From an uncultured Opitutia bacterium (lineage in GTDB: Bacteria; Verrucomicrobiota; Verrucomicrobiia; Opitutales; Opitutaceae): DNA of 64,000 nt. The translations under genes and the position numbers were made by a program. Every line of letters starts with the position of its first letter. Position 1 is the first letter of the stretch. The stretch is from assembly GCA_903862955.1 (NCBI GenBank), contig CAIPAH010000009.1, positions 59,323 through 123,322 on the forward strand, written 5' to 3'. Under the pieces are notes generated by a model that saw only the letters and a program-made list of their open reading frames with translations, had not been told where the DNA came from and did not search any database. Shown here in pieces: positions 24,160 through 33,009 of this stretch.

Positions 24160-25827
24160 TCACGGGTTCCGACTGACCGGATCCGCTGCCTGCTGGTAAT
24201 GCGTCTGGTAGGTTTTCGCGTCGGCCGCGAGCTTGAGGAACACGTCGAGGGGCACGACTTCGACCGGCTCGCTGAGCGAGTGGAGGATCGCATTCACCTT
24301 CTCGACCGGGTTGCGCTCGCGGATGTGCATCAGGAGGAAATAGGGCCGCTTCGGGTTGAGCTGGATCAGCTCCTCCACATCGGCCGCGGCGTCCTTCACC
24401 GTGCGGTTCACGTCGAGGTAATAGTCGTAGCTGATGAGCGGCTTGCCGTCGCGCAGGTCGTAGGTGCGCGCCGTGCCGTAGCCGTTGATGAAGCCGATCA
24501 CGTCGGGAAACTCGTGGTAGTAGCGGTCAACGACCTCCTTCGGCAGGTCGGTGTTGCCGACGTGGCGGTTGCCCTCGGAATAGTCCATGATCTCCATCAC
24601 CCGCAGGTCGAGCTGCGCCATGAGCACCCGCGCATCCTTCATCAGCGCCGGGAATTTGTCCGCCGGGATCGACTTGGGATACATGTAACCCGGTCCGCCC
24701 AGGCCGGCGATGAAGTAGTCATTCGGCGTCTTGTCCTCGTAGAAAAACTGCAGCGCCGGCGGGTTCATCCACGCCCAGTTCATCGTCACCTGCCAGGTGT
24801 AGGGAATCGCGCCGCGACCCGGCTTGGTCCACGCGCCGATGCCCATCGAGTCGGTCGCCACGGCGCAGACGTAGACCTTGGGTTCGGCCTTGAGCTTCGC
24901 GTCGGGCGCCACGTGGTGGTTGTTGGTGAACTTGAAATTGGGCGTCAGCGGGATCTGGCAGGCGAACGACACGTTGGGGAGGTTGTGCAGGCCCTCCATC
25001 TTCAGGCCGTAATTCCCCACGAGCGTGGTGTGCTGTCCCTCCGTGTCCTTGCCGTAGGAATGCCAGCCGACGACGATGCTGGCGGGATGCTGGCCGCCCA
25101 AGATGCGGCGCTCGAGCGCCAGTTCATCGGGGTGCTTCGGGTTGGCCGAAAGATCGCTGAAGAACGCGCGCTGCATCACGCCGAAGTCGGCGATGCCGGG
25201 CTGCATCTCGACGCCCGCATGGCCGCCGAGCAGCACGTAGTAGTCCCGCGAGCAGCGGGCCCAGTAGTGATCGTAGGCCCACTGGTAAATCTGCGCTTCC
25301 GATTTGCCGGTGAACTGCCCGCGCAGGTCCGCGATCTTTTTCAGCCCGTGTTTTTCCACCAGCGGAACCAGGTCGGCGTTGACCACCACGGCGTCCTCCA
25401 CGCCTGAGATCGTGAACGCGACGATGAGCGAGGAGCGCACCGCCTTGTCCCAGACGACGTAGCCCTTGGCGAAATGCCCGAAGCGCGTCAGCGCGGCGTC
25501 GGCGTCATCCTGCCCCAGCCGGTCAAACTTGATGCCGTGGCGCTTCTCCAAGAAGCCCTCGAGCGGCCGGACGATCTCCCATTGCCAGTCCTTGGGATAT
25601 TCGAGGTAAACGCGCGGCTCGCCCCGGTTCGCCAGGCCCTGCAGCGAGATGAGGAGCGCGTGCACCGGCACGTCGCCGTCGAGGCGCCAGTTGCCCGAGA
25701 GCGGAATGAGCGCCGCGGTGGCCGGCGCGTGGGCCACCTTCGGCGGGATGGGCTGCCCCGGTGAGCTAACCGGGAAACCCAGGACACCGAGGAAAAGGAG
25801 AAGGCAGAGACGGCGGGGAAGTTGCAT
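24160..25827 (-). CDS. GxGYxYP domain secreted protein, copy 2
   Basis: 555 residues with a signal peptide (LCLLLFLGVLGFPVSSPG). It contains the canonical motif GPGYMYP (378-384), and aligns end to end with copy 1: EKHGLK, SRDYY, GWHSYGKDTEGQ, TDSMGIGAWTKP, NDYFI, DVIGFINGYG, RPYFLLMHIRERN. Both therefore descend from a duplication but are well diverged. The GxGYxYP family is described only as putative glycoside hydrolase. The partner gene ends 18 bases upstream, and the heparinase-like and PhyH genes lie further upstream on the same strand. Confidence 0.9.
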   Translation of the reverse strand: MQLPRRLCLLLFLGVLGFPVSSPGQPIPPKVAHAPATAALIPLSGNWRLDGDVPVHALLISLQGLANRGEPRVYLEYPKDWQWEIVRPLEGFLEKRHGIKFDRLGQDDADAALTRFGHFAKGYVVWDKAVRSSLIVAFTISGVEDAVVVNADLVPLVEKHGLKKIADLRGQFTGKSEAQIYQWAYDHYWARCSRDYYVLLGGHAGVEMQPGIADFGVMQRAFFSDLSANPKHPDELALERRILGGQHPASIVVGWHSYGKDTEGQHTTLVGNYGLKMEGLHNLPNVSFACQIPLTPNFKFTNNHHVAPDAKLKAEPKVYVCAVATDSMGIGAWTKPGRGAIPYTWQVTMNWAWMNPPALQFFYEDKTPNDYFIAGLGGPGYMYPKSIPADKFPALMKDARVLMAQLDLRVMEIMDYSEGNRHVGNTDLPKEVVDRYYHEFPDVIGFINGYGTARTYDLRDGKPLISYDYYLDVNRTVKDAAADVEELIQLNPKRPYFLLMHIRERNPVEKVNAILHSLSEPVEVVPLDVFLKLAADAKTYQTHYQQAADPVSRNP

Positions 25828-25845
25828 GGGCTGAAGTGGAGGAAG

Positions 25846-26412
25846 TTACTCGGCGTTGCCCTTGGAGACCTTCGCGTCAGCGGCGGCATCGGTCACGCGT
25901 TGGAAGACATAGACCACGGGCTCGTTGCGCGTGCTGCGCAGCTCGATGAGCGTGAGCAGGGTGCCGTTGGCGGAGACCTTGTAGTCGCTGAGGATGTTCA
26001 CCGCGCGCTCGCCCTGCTGCGTGGCGAGCACGAGGTCGGAGCTCAGCCGCAGCATGCGGCCGTCATCCATCAGGGTGGCCCGGATCTGCTTGGCCTGGTC
26101 ACCGCCGATGTAGGCACCGAGGTGGCGGTTGTCGGGCCACCATTCCACCGGCACGGCGTTGATCGCCCGCGTGAGATCGAGCGGCGTGACCTCATCGAAC
26201 GTCCGCCGCCCCGCCGTCCAGTGGCGCGTCAGCGTGACGTGGGAACCGTCCACCGTAATAACGAGCTGGAGCGAGCCCCAGGAGCTGAGTTCGGTGCTGC
26301 GGGCGGGATCGTAGCGCCAGGTGCCGGCCAGCAGATGGGCGTCCGGTTCAGCCGCGGACAGGCGGGGCAGAAGCCCCGTGATGATCAGGACAAGGCAGGA
26401 GAGTCGGCGCAT
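25846..26412 (-). CDS. Small secreted partner protein of GxGYxYP copy 2
   Basis: 188 residues from MRRLSCLV (26412), with a signal peptide (LSCLVLIITGLLPRLSAAE). The mature domain begins LLAGTWRYDPARSTE and ends IELRSTRNEPVVYVF plus a short Ala/Lys tail. It is a paralogue of the 22674-23207 product. The conserved stretches fall in predicted strands, which fits a beta-barrel binding protein. No enzyme motif is seen. It is located between the large heparinase-like gene (101 bases upstream) and GxGYxYP copy 2 (18 bases downstream). Confidence 0.75.
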   Translation of the reverse strand: MRRLSCLVLIITGLLPRLSAAEPDAHLLAGTWRYDPARSTELSSWGSLQLVITVDGSHVTLTRHWTAGRRTFDEVTPLDLTRAINAVPVEWWPDNRHLGAYIGGDQAKQIRATLMDDGRMLRLSSDLVLATQQGERAVNILSDYKVSANGTLLTLIELRSTRNEPVVYVFQRVTDAAADAKVSKGNAE

Positions 26413-26513
26413 GGCAAAACCACACCAAGGTCTCCTCCGCCGGTTTATCAAACCGATTATTTCCGAATTCCCGGTCTTGCGCGTAACACGGCGGTTCGAG
26501 GTGGGGCGAATCC

Positions 26514-28799
26514 TCAAAGCGGTCGGCAGAGAAACGTCGTCCTCAGGTCAAATGACTTGGCACGGTCCAGCCGGCAGACGAGGTGCCAGACGGGTTGCAG
26601 GCGAAAGTCGATCGAGTCCTCCTGCTGCGCAATGGAATCCGCCCAGGGCGCGCGCAGGACCAGCTCCCACGCCGGGAGCCGCAGCACGGCCTCGCGTCCG
26701 CTAATTTCCCAGGGAATCCGCGTGTGCAGGTGGAACGCGAGCGCCGACGGCGTGAGGAGTTCACCGCGATCGTGCACCTCGAATTCCTCCACGGCGTCCG
26801 CCACGATTTCGCGCGTGCAGCGGGCCATCACGCCGCGCCAGACGTGCGCGAGATCGATGGTGGCACGCAGCCGCCGGTCGTCGCCGGTCCCCTGCGGAAT
26901 GGTCGCGTCGATCACGCCGGCTTGGTTCACATAGACGCCCTCGGCGGTCACGGGCGTCAGCGTGTTGTGCAGCTCGGTCCGCTTCAGCGTGTAACTCCGC
27001 AGGTCGTCATAGCGCACCTGCCCGCGGTCCAGCAGCACCGGCATCCGGTCCAGCTCGAGCAGGAAAGCCCCTTTGTCGAAGTGCGTGTGCGACGCCTTTG
27101 CCTTGGCCCCAACCACGTGCAGGCGCACGGTCCGACCGGACGCTGTGGCGCGGCGGCTCGTGAGATGGCCGGTCTGCGGCAGCGTGGCAAAGGTCGGGAC
27201 GATCGTCTCCGGCGCGGCGAGTTGGGTTGGGCCCGCAATGAATGCGAATACGCCCTCGAAAAAATACTGGTCAAAATAGCCCGACGGCCGGCGCTGCATC
27301 AGGCACGCCGCTGCGACGCGGGCGTAGATTTCGTCCGGCAGGATGGCAGCCAGCAGCGGAATCGTGTCCCCCACGACGAAATCGACGGTGTTGTCGCCCT
27401 CAGTGAGGACGCGCCCCGGCTCCATCGCCGACAGCGCCGCCACGAAGCGACCGGTCTCGCGGAAATGCGACGGCAGCAGCGTCTTCACGTCCGCGTTCCG
27501 CGCCCGCGCGTAGGCCAGCAAACCGGGCAGCACGGCATGCAGCGTGATCGAAAAATAGCCGAGGCCTTCGTCGGTGCCGCCGTCCGGCAAAATATAGTTT
27601 TCCATGCCCGCGCGCATGTCCTGCAACGCCAGCTCCGTGTGCGGCTTCATCCGCGGCCAGACCGTCTCGAGGTAAAGCCCCGCCAGCAGCCGCGCGCGGC
27701 AGAACCACGGGCCCTGGTTCATGGTGAAGACGTAGTCCCACTTCATCATGTCGCGCTCGATGATCGCCACGCCCTTGTCCCACAGCGCCTGCTGCGCCAG
27801 CACCCGCGCGCGCGGCGTCAGGGCAAAGTCATACCAGTCGAGCAGCAGTGTGGCCGCGGTGGTCGCCATTTCCTCGTTGAAGCAGCGCTGATCCCACGCA
27901 CTTCCGCGCGCCCGGCTCTCGGCCGACTGCGCCCATGCGGTCGTGTGCACGAGACACATGAGGTAACGCAGCGCGTGGAAGCCCATCGCCCGGTCGCCGT
28001 TCACCAGCCCCACAAAACCCAGGATCACCGGCTCCGCGAAATACGTCGTGCGGCCCTTCTCCCGCGCCCGGATGTAGCGCTGGTCCGTCTGCGGCAGATA
28101 CGTGTCGAGGTCGTCCTCCGGCCGCCGCGCCAGATACTGCTTCGCCCGTTCCTCCAGCAGCGCCCAGGTTTTGTCCCAATACGGCGCAGTGCGCTTTTCG
28201 CGCAACGCCGGCAGGTCGCCTTCGTTGAACAACAGTCCGCGCGCCAGCTTCGGCTCCGGCCACGACTCCGGCGGCAGGATCAGGCCTTCCCATTTGCCGT
28301 CATAGCGCGGACGCGCCGCCTCCAACTGGGCGACCAGCGCCGCCTGCGCCACGCCCCACCACTGCAGGCTGATCATCACATGCCCGCCGCCGTGGGCCGT
28401 GAAGCCGCAGCGGACGGCCTCGATCGGACGCGCCCCGATCGGCAACGTAACTTCATCCCGCCCGCCCCGCCCCGCTACGCTCACACCGAGCGGTGACCAC
28501 TGCCCGCCCCGGCGGGCCTCGAATGTCAGGCTCACATCCGCCGGCACGACGTGGCAGAACACAAATTGATCAAAGCGCTCCGGCAGCCCGGTCAGCGGCA
28601 TTTCCAAGCGAGCCGCCAGCGTGCCGGGCTGGGCAGTGTCCCAGGAAAGTTTCACCCCATCCCAGCCAAAGACGCGTTTCAGTTCCACCGCCGATCCCGA
28701 CTCCAGCCGCAACGGCAGGTGCTCAGCGATCACCGGGTCGTGAAACGGCGCGAACATCGACTCCGCTGGCGTAAGCTCGAACAGCTGCGTCTGTGACAT
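26514..28799 (-). CDS. Heparinase II/III-like protein (large)
   Basis: 761 residues starting at MSQTQLFE (28799). An N-terminal beta domain (about 1-130) is followed by a helical region with many Trp/Tyr (WDQRCFNEEMATTAATLLLD, MNQGPWFCRARLLAGL, GGTDEGLGYFSI) and a C-terminal beta-sandwich containing KASHTHFDKGAFLLELD, the place where heparinase II/III-type lyases hold their conserved His (compare INHEHADRNS in the 11456 protein). No signal peptide is visible, so a cytoplasmic role on oligosaccharides is possible. The presumed operon continues into the partner/GxGYxYP pair. Confidence 0.75.
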   Translation of the reverse strand: MSQTQLFELTPAESMFAPFHDPVIAEHLPLRLESGSAVELKRVFGWDGVKLSWDTAQPGTLAARLEMPLTGLPERFDQFVFCHVVPADVSLTFEARRGGQWSPLGVSVAGRGGRDEVTLPIGARPIEAVRCGFTAHGGGHVMISLQWWGVAQAALVAQLEAARPRYDGKWEGLILPPESWPEPKLARGLLFNEGDLPALREKRTAPYWDKTWALLEERAKQYLARRPEDDLDTYLPQTDQRYIRAREKGRTTYFAEPVILGFVGLVNGDRAMGFHALRYLMCLVHTTAWAQSAESRARGSAWDQRCFNEEMATTAATLLLDWYDFALTPRARVLAQQALWDKGVAIIERDMMKWDYVFTMNQGPWFCRARLLAGLYLETVWPRMKPHTELALQDMRAGMENYILPDGGTDEGLGYFSITLHAVLPGLLAYARARNADVKTLLPSHFRETGRFVAALSAMEPGRVLTEGDNTVDFVVGDTIPLLAAILPDEIYARVAAACLMQRRPSGYFDQYFFEGVFAFIAGPTQLAAPETIVPTFATLPQTGHLTSRRATASGRTVRLHVVGAKAKASHTHFDKGAFLLELDRMPVLLDRGQVRYDDLRSYTLKRTELHNTLTPVTAEGVYVNQAGVIDATIPQGTGDDRRLRATIDLAHVWRGVMARCTREIVADAVEEFEVHDRGELLTPSALAFHLHTRIPWEISGREAVLRLPAWELVLRAPWADSIAQQEDSIDFRLQPVWHLVCRLDRAKSFDLRTTFLCRPL

Positions 28800-28953
28800 G
28801 GACGCGACTATCACGGGACTTCCCCACCCAGCTCAAGAACCCAATCCGTGCGCCAATCCATTGCCCGCCAACGAACGCCATCGAACGCGAATCCAGGCCG
28901 GGCCAATTTCCGGCCGAGTCCGATTCCCCGCTTCCTGGCCTCCCCTTAAAAAC

Positions 28954-29775
28954 TCAAACCTTGCCCGCTTCCTCGTTGCTGACGGGCTTGAAATTCGGGC
29001 GACCGTAGCGCTGGGCCGGGATCGGGCCGGTGGGGTTGAGGTGAAACTCGTCCACGCCGCGGCAGAGGTAGGCTTTGAAGTTCGGATTCACCGCCATGTC
29101 GTTTTTCACGTTCGTGCCGGAGTAGCGGATGGTCAGGCCCGCGCGGCGGCGGTCGGAGGGATTCGCCGGCGAACCGTGGATCGCGCGGTCGTCGTGCAGC
29201 GAGCATTCGCCGGCCTTGAGCCGGAATTGGACCGCCTGGCTGGAGTCGAAGCCGGAGCCGTCCTCGAGTTCGAGGGAGAGCACCGACGCCGTCTGCTTGG
29301 AGCGGTTGTGCTTGATGATGCCGCCGCGGTGCGACCCGGGGATCAGCTTCATGCCGCCGTTGACCTCGTCCACGTCGTCAAACGCCAGCCACACGGTGAC
29401 GGAGTTGTGCGGCGCCATTGGCCAGTAATACGCGTCCTGGTGCCAGCCGACGGTCGAGGGATTGTGCGGCTCCTTGATGAAGAAGTTGCTCGCCCAGAAA
29501 TAGAAGTTGGGCCCGAGGATGCCCTCGACGAGGTCGAGGATTTTCGGGTTCATCGCGATTTCGTAGAGGTAGGTGCTCGTCTCGTGCCATTCACGGATGT
29601 CCTTGGTGGTCTCGCCGGGCTTGAGCAGCGCGAGCAGGTTCGGCAGCTCGACGTTGAGCTTCGCCATCTCCGCCTTCGTGTAGATGGGCGGGAGGCCGAG
29701 CAGGTAGCCGTTTTCGTGGTAGAATTTCTGCTGCGCGGGGGTGAGGCGGTAGGGAGCGGTCTGGGTGGCGTTCAT
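28954..29775 (-). CDS. Phytanoyl-CoA dioxygenase (PhyH) family protein 1
   Basis: 273 residues from MNATQTAP (29775). It is an Fe(II)/2-oxoglutarate oxygenase of the PhyH family: metal ligands GWHQDAYYW (His112, Asp114) and AIHGSPAN (His200), with the 2OG-binding Arg in RRAGLTIRY. The N-terminus TPAQQKFYHENGYLL is the usual family start. Bacterial members hydroxylate diverse small molecules, so the substrate is unknown. It is transcribed away from the AraC gene, which probably regulates it, and its minus-strand neighbours downstream are the heparinase-like and GxGYxYP genes. Confidence 0.9.
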   Translation of the reverse strand: MNATQTAPYRLTPAQQKFYHENGYLLGLPPIYTKAEMAKLNVELPNLLALLKPGETTKDIREWHETSTYLYEIAMNPKILDLVEGILGPNFYFWASNFFIKEPHNPSTVGWHQDAYYWPMAPHNSVTVWLAFDDVDEVNGGMKLIPGSHRGGIIKHNRSKQTASVLSLELEDGSGFDSSQAVQFRLKAGECSLHDDRAIHGSPANPSDRRRAGLTIRYSGTNVKNDMAVNPNFKAYLCRGVDEFHLNPTGPIPAQRYGRPNFKPVSNEEAGKV

Positions 29776-29937
29776 GGAAGAAAATTGGGCTGGCCCGCGG
29801 ACAGGCGGTGGCTTGAGGCGGACGAGCGAGGGAAGATACATGGTAGCCCGTCCGCCAGCAAATGGCGTTCAGATTTTTCGGTGGAAACGTATAGGATATT
29901 ATGCCTGCTTTAAGAACGTGCACCCAAGGTCACGCCC
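29776..29937. promoter_or_regulatory. Divergent control region between PhyH 1 and AraC genes
   Basis: This is the only intergenic space between two divergent starts in the carbohydrate locus. It contains an AT-rich island (29889-29912, with TATAGGATATTATG) unlike the GC-rich surroundings; TATTAT at 29897-29902 could be a -10 box for the AraC side, but I see no convincing -35. By analogy with other AraC-type regulators, the operator is expected here. Confidence 0.4.
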
Positions 29938-30816
29938 ATGAAGGTCCTCCGCGATCCCCAGATCATCAGCGGTTTCCTCTACGACAGCCCGGTGGACGAG
30001 CTGCCGGCACTGACGCACTGCGGCGAGGCGTTGTGCTGCCGGGGACATCACCGCAAGCCGCATTCGCACCCGGCATTTGAGTTTCTCTACCTCGCGCGCG
30101 GCCAGGCGACGTGGAAGGCGGCGGGGGAGATCACGACGATGGGCATGGGGGACCTCTACATCGCCTACCCCGGCGAAAAACATGGCACCGGGCCGGTGCC
30201 CAATCCCGAGAACCACCACCTCTGGGTGGGCTTGAAACTGGATCGACTCGGACCAGCGGCGCGGCGGTTGGCGGCCAACTTGCGCCACCAGCACGTGCGC
30301 GCCCTCACCGGCTGCCCGGAGGTCGAGCCGGTGCTGCGCGGACTCGTGGCGCAAGTCGTGGCGCACCACCCGCAACGCCGCGCGGCGGTCACGGCCTATC
30401 TCGAGCTGTTCATCACGCTCGTAACGCAACGACTCGAGGCCGGCGAGCGCCGGACGCCCGCGCCCACCGCCCTGCCCTATTCCTACGCCGTGCAGCGCGC
30501 CGTGACGTTCATGGAACAGCAGCTGGACCGACGCCTACCGCTGCGCGACCTGGCGGCGATGGCCACGGCCCGCAGCGTGCCGCATTTCTGCGCGCAGTTT
30601 CGCCGCGAGGTCGGCGTCAGCCCCGCCGCCTACCATTTGTCGCTCCGCCTCGGCGCCGCGCGACTCACGTTGCGCCAGCCGGGCTTCGATGTAACCAAGA
30701 CCGCGCAGCAGCACGGCTTCAGCTCGTCCCAGCATTTCAGCACGCTCTTCCGCCGCGCTTACGGCATGACGCCGCGCGAGTGGCGGTCAGCGGCGGGAAA
30801 AGCGACCCGCGCTTGA
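29938..30816 (+). CDS. AraC family transcriptional regulator
   Basis: 292 residues. The N-terminal half is a cupin-type sensing domain (RKPHSHPAFEFLYLARGQ, IAYPGEKHGTGPVPNPENHH). The C-terminal 100 residues form the two helix-turn-helix units of AraC/XylS proteins: PLRDLAAMATARSVPHFCAQ, then DVTKTAQQHGFSSSQHFSTL and FRRAYGMTPREWR. Such proteins usually sense a sugar or related metabolite and activate adjacent operons. Its divergent neighbour is PhyH 1. Confidence 0.93.
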   Translation: MKVLRDPQIISGFLYDSPVDELPALTHCGEALCCRGHHRKPHSHPAFEFLYLARGQATWKAAGEITTMGMGDLYIAYPGEKHGTGPVPNPENHHLWVGLKLDRLGPAARRLAANLRHQHVRALTGCPEVEPVLRGLVAQVVAHHPQRRAAVTAYLELFITLVTQRLEAGERRTPAPTALPYSYAVQRAVTFMEQQLDRRLPLRDLAAMATARSVPHFCAQFRREVGVSPAAYHLSLRLGAARLTLRQPGFDVTKTAQQHGFSSSQHFSTLFRRAYGMTPREWRSAAGKATRA

Positions 30817-30898
30817 GGTGGTCGCCGATTTCCCCATCGGCGACGGGATGGGGTCGACGGAGCGAAGGCGTCGGTATGGAAACCGACGCCCACCTCGA

Positions 30899-31951
30899 TC
30901 AGGCCTTCGCGAGCTTGCGCTTGCTCTTCGGCGCCTTGGCCGCGGTCGCGGCCTCGAGCGCCGGCCAGTGCCGCACAGCGGGAAAGCTCGGCTTGGTCCG
31001 GTCGTAGGTCTCCCGGCGACGGGCGTATTCGCCGTAATTCGTCACCAGGTGCGGCGTCTTGGCGCTGCTTACCAGGAAGTCGGCCTCGGGCGGATAGCAC
31101 GCGACCGTGCCCTTCTTGTAGAATTCCGCGTCGGCGTTGCCGTCGTCATCAAGCGTCCGGGGCCAGAGGCCGACATTGCTGGGGGCATCCACGGACTGGA
31201 AGCGCAGGTCGATGCTCCAGCGGATGTGGTCGGAGTAATTGGGCGTCGAGCAATGCGGCGTGCGGTTGCTCATGAAGACCACGCCACCGCGCGGGCACGG
31301 CGCGGAGACGGCCTGGCGTGGGTCGCCCGGGAGGTCTTCGTCGCGGATCACGAGGAAGCCCGCGTTGCCACCGGTGTGGTGCGTCACGACCTTGCCGCGA
31401 TGCGTGCGCGGGAGAATCTGCATGCAGCCGTTCTCGGGCGTCGCGTCGACCAACGGGATCCAGCACGTGACGATCAGGTGCTGGTCGCAGTGCGCCGCAA
31501 AGTAGCCGCTGTCCTGGTGCCACGGCACCACGCCGCGGCCAAGGTTCGGGAGCTTTGGGCGGACGCGGTAGACCGACGACGCGACGATTTCCGGCGTGCC
31601 GAGCAATGCGGTCAGGGACGCGATGAGCTTCTTGTGCGCAATGACGTCGAACATCTCCGGCGCGTGAAAACCGCCGCCGCGCAGACCCTCGAGATGGCGC
31701 GAGATCACGTTCCCGTTCTCGGGTGAATCGCGGAAAATCGCCGCCAGCTGCTGGTCGAAGCCCAGCCGCGAGTGCAGGTTCTTGAGCTTGCCCGCGGCCT
31801 TCAGCTCGCGCGCCTTGAGGTTGATCGCCGCGTGGAGCGCCTGCCGCAGCGGCTCCAGCTCGGCCGGGTCGAAAACCTTCGGCGCGATGAGATAGCCTTC
31901 CTCGTGGAAAAATTGGACCTGCTGGGGGGTAAGTGACTTGGGGGACTTCAT
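30899..31951 (-). CDS. Phytanoyl-CoA dioxygenase (PhyH) family protein 2
   Basis: 350 residues started at MKSPKSLTPQQVQFFHEEGY (31951), which matches the family N-terminus; a longer frame upstream is antisense to the SDR gene and not supported. It contains the Fe ligands PWHQDSGYF and the distal His in NRTPHCSTPNYSDH, then RWSIDLRF. It is longer than copies 1 and 3, with an extra C-terminal region of about 70 residues rich in Lys/Arg/Ala at the very end. It is convergent with the AraC gene and divergent from the SDR gene. Confidence 0.9.
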   Translation of the reverse strand: MKSPKSLTPQQVQFFHEEGYLIAPKVFDPAELEPLRQALHAAINLKARELKAAGKLKNLHSRLGFDQQLAAIFRDSPENGNVISRHLEGLRGGGFHAPEMFDVIAHKKLIASLTALLGTPEIVASSVYRVRPKLPNLGRGVVPWHQDSGYFAAHCDQHLIVTCWIPLVDATPENGCMQILPRTHRGKVVTHHTGGNAGFLVIRDEDLPGDPRQAVSAPCPRGGVVFMSNRTPHCSTPNYSDHIRWSIDLRFQSVDAPSNVGLWPRTLDDDGNADAEFYKKGTVACYPPEADFLVSSAKTPHLVTNYGEYARRRETYDRTKPSFPAVRHWPALEAATAAKAPKSKRKLAKA

Positions 31952-32104
31952 CTGGGCGCATTTTCGCAGCTTTCCCCAAAACTGGCAATGGCCCGCTGTC
32001 ACCTTTGCTGGTAAATAAACGACCTTTTCACCCGCAACGCAGGGAGAAGGCCTCGCTTCACCTCGGCACTCGACGCGGCAAACCCCACTCGGCACGATGC
32101 CGGC

Positions 32105-32908
32105 ATGGCTCAATTCACGGGCAAGGTGGTGTGGCTTACCGGGGCGTCGTCCGGCATTGGCGAGGCGCTCGCCGCCGGCTTTGCCGCCGAGGGTGCGCAG
32201 TTGGTCTTGTCGAGCCGGCGCCGGGAGGAACTCGAACGGGTGCGGCGCAGCCTGCCGCGGGCGGACGAACACATCTCCCTGCCGCTCGATCTCGCGCAGG
32301 CCGCAACCTTTCCCGCACTGGCTGCCCAAGTCCTGCAGAAATTCGGTCGCGTGGACATCCTCGTGAACAACGGCGGCGTGAGCCAGCGCGCCCTCGCCGC
32401 CGACATGCAGCTCGAGGTCGAGCGGGCAATGATGGAAGTGAATTATTTCGGCACCGTCGCGCTCACCAAGGCCGTGCTGCCGTCGATGCTCGCGCGCCGC
32501 GTCGGCCACGTCGTCGTAATCAGCAGCGTGATGGGCTATGTCGGCGTGCCGGGTCGCTCGACCTATGCCGCGTCGAAGCATGCGCTGCACGGCTACTTCG
32601 ACACCCTCCGCGCCGAGGTGCATGCGGCGGGCTTGAATGTGACGCTGGTGTGCCCGGGCTACGTGCTGACGCAGGTCTCCGCGAACGCGCTGGGCGCGCA
32701 CGGTGAGAAGCACGGCGTGACCGACGCCACGCACCAGCGCGGCATCACCGCCGAGCACTGCGCCACCGCGACCTTGCGCGCAATCGCGCGGGGCAAAGAG
32801 GAGATCGCCGTCGGCGGAATCGAGACGTGGGCGATCACCTTGAAGCGCTTCCTGCCCAGCGTTTACGCCCGTGTGATTCGCCGGATGAAATTTAACGGCA
32901 AGAGGTAG
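32105..32908 (+). CDS. Short-chain dehydrogenase/reductase (SDR)
   Basis: 267 residues. A Rossmann nucleotide site TGASSGIGEA (from Thr12), NNGGV near 88-92 and catalytic Ser141, Tyr154 and Lys158 (STYAASKHALHG) identify a classical SDR; Arg38-Arg40 after strand 2 (VLSSRRREE) favours NADP(H). The C-terminal helix with basic residues (RFLPSVYARVIRRMKF) resembles the membrane-associated DHRS7-like subgroup. Substrate unknown. The stop codon TAG at 32906-32908 lies within the left arm of a palindromic repeat. Confidence 0.92.
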   Translation: MAQFTGKVVWLTGASSGIGEALAAGFAAEGAQLVLSSRRREELERVRRSLPRADEHISLPLDLAQAATFPALAAQVLQKFGRVDILVNNGGVSQRALAADMQLEVERAMMEVNYFGTVALTKAVLPSMLARRVGHVVVISSVMGYVGVPGRSTYAASKHALHGYFDTLRAEVHAAGLNVTLVCPGYVLTQVSANALGAHGEKHGVTDATHQRGITAEHCATATLRAIARGKEEIAVGGIETWAITLKRFLPSVYARVIRRMKFNGKR

Positions 32909-32986
32909 GGTGCGACCGCAGGGCGCGCCGCTCGGTTCGAGAAATCAAGGGACGTTCACGACGGGCCCAGCGGTCCCGCCCTACCC
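32904..32986. repeat. Palindromic repeat, GGTAGGGCGGGACCG family, copy 1
   Basis: The left arm (32904-32927, GGTAGGGTGCGACCGC...) and the right arm (32963-32986, ending GGTCCCGCCCTACCC) are imperfect inverses. The left arm includes the SDR stop codon (32906-32908). The same family recurs at 57442-57524. Confidence 0.75.
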
Positions 32987-33009
32987 GCGACCTGACGGTG
33001 GTGCCGAGC

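Noticed and set aside
30899..32758. A 619-residue reading of PhyH 2 beginning at 32758.
   Set aside because: The extra 269 residues are antisense to the SDR gene; the family N-terminus begins at the Met at 31951.
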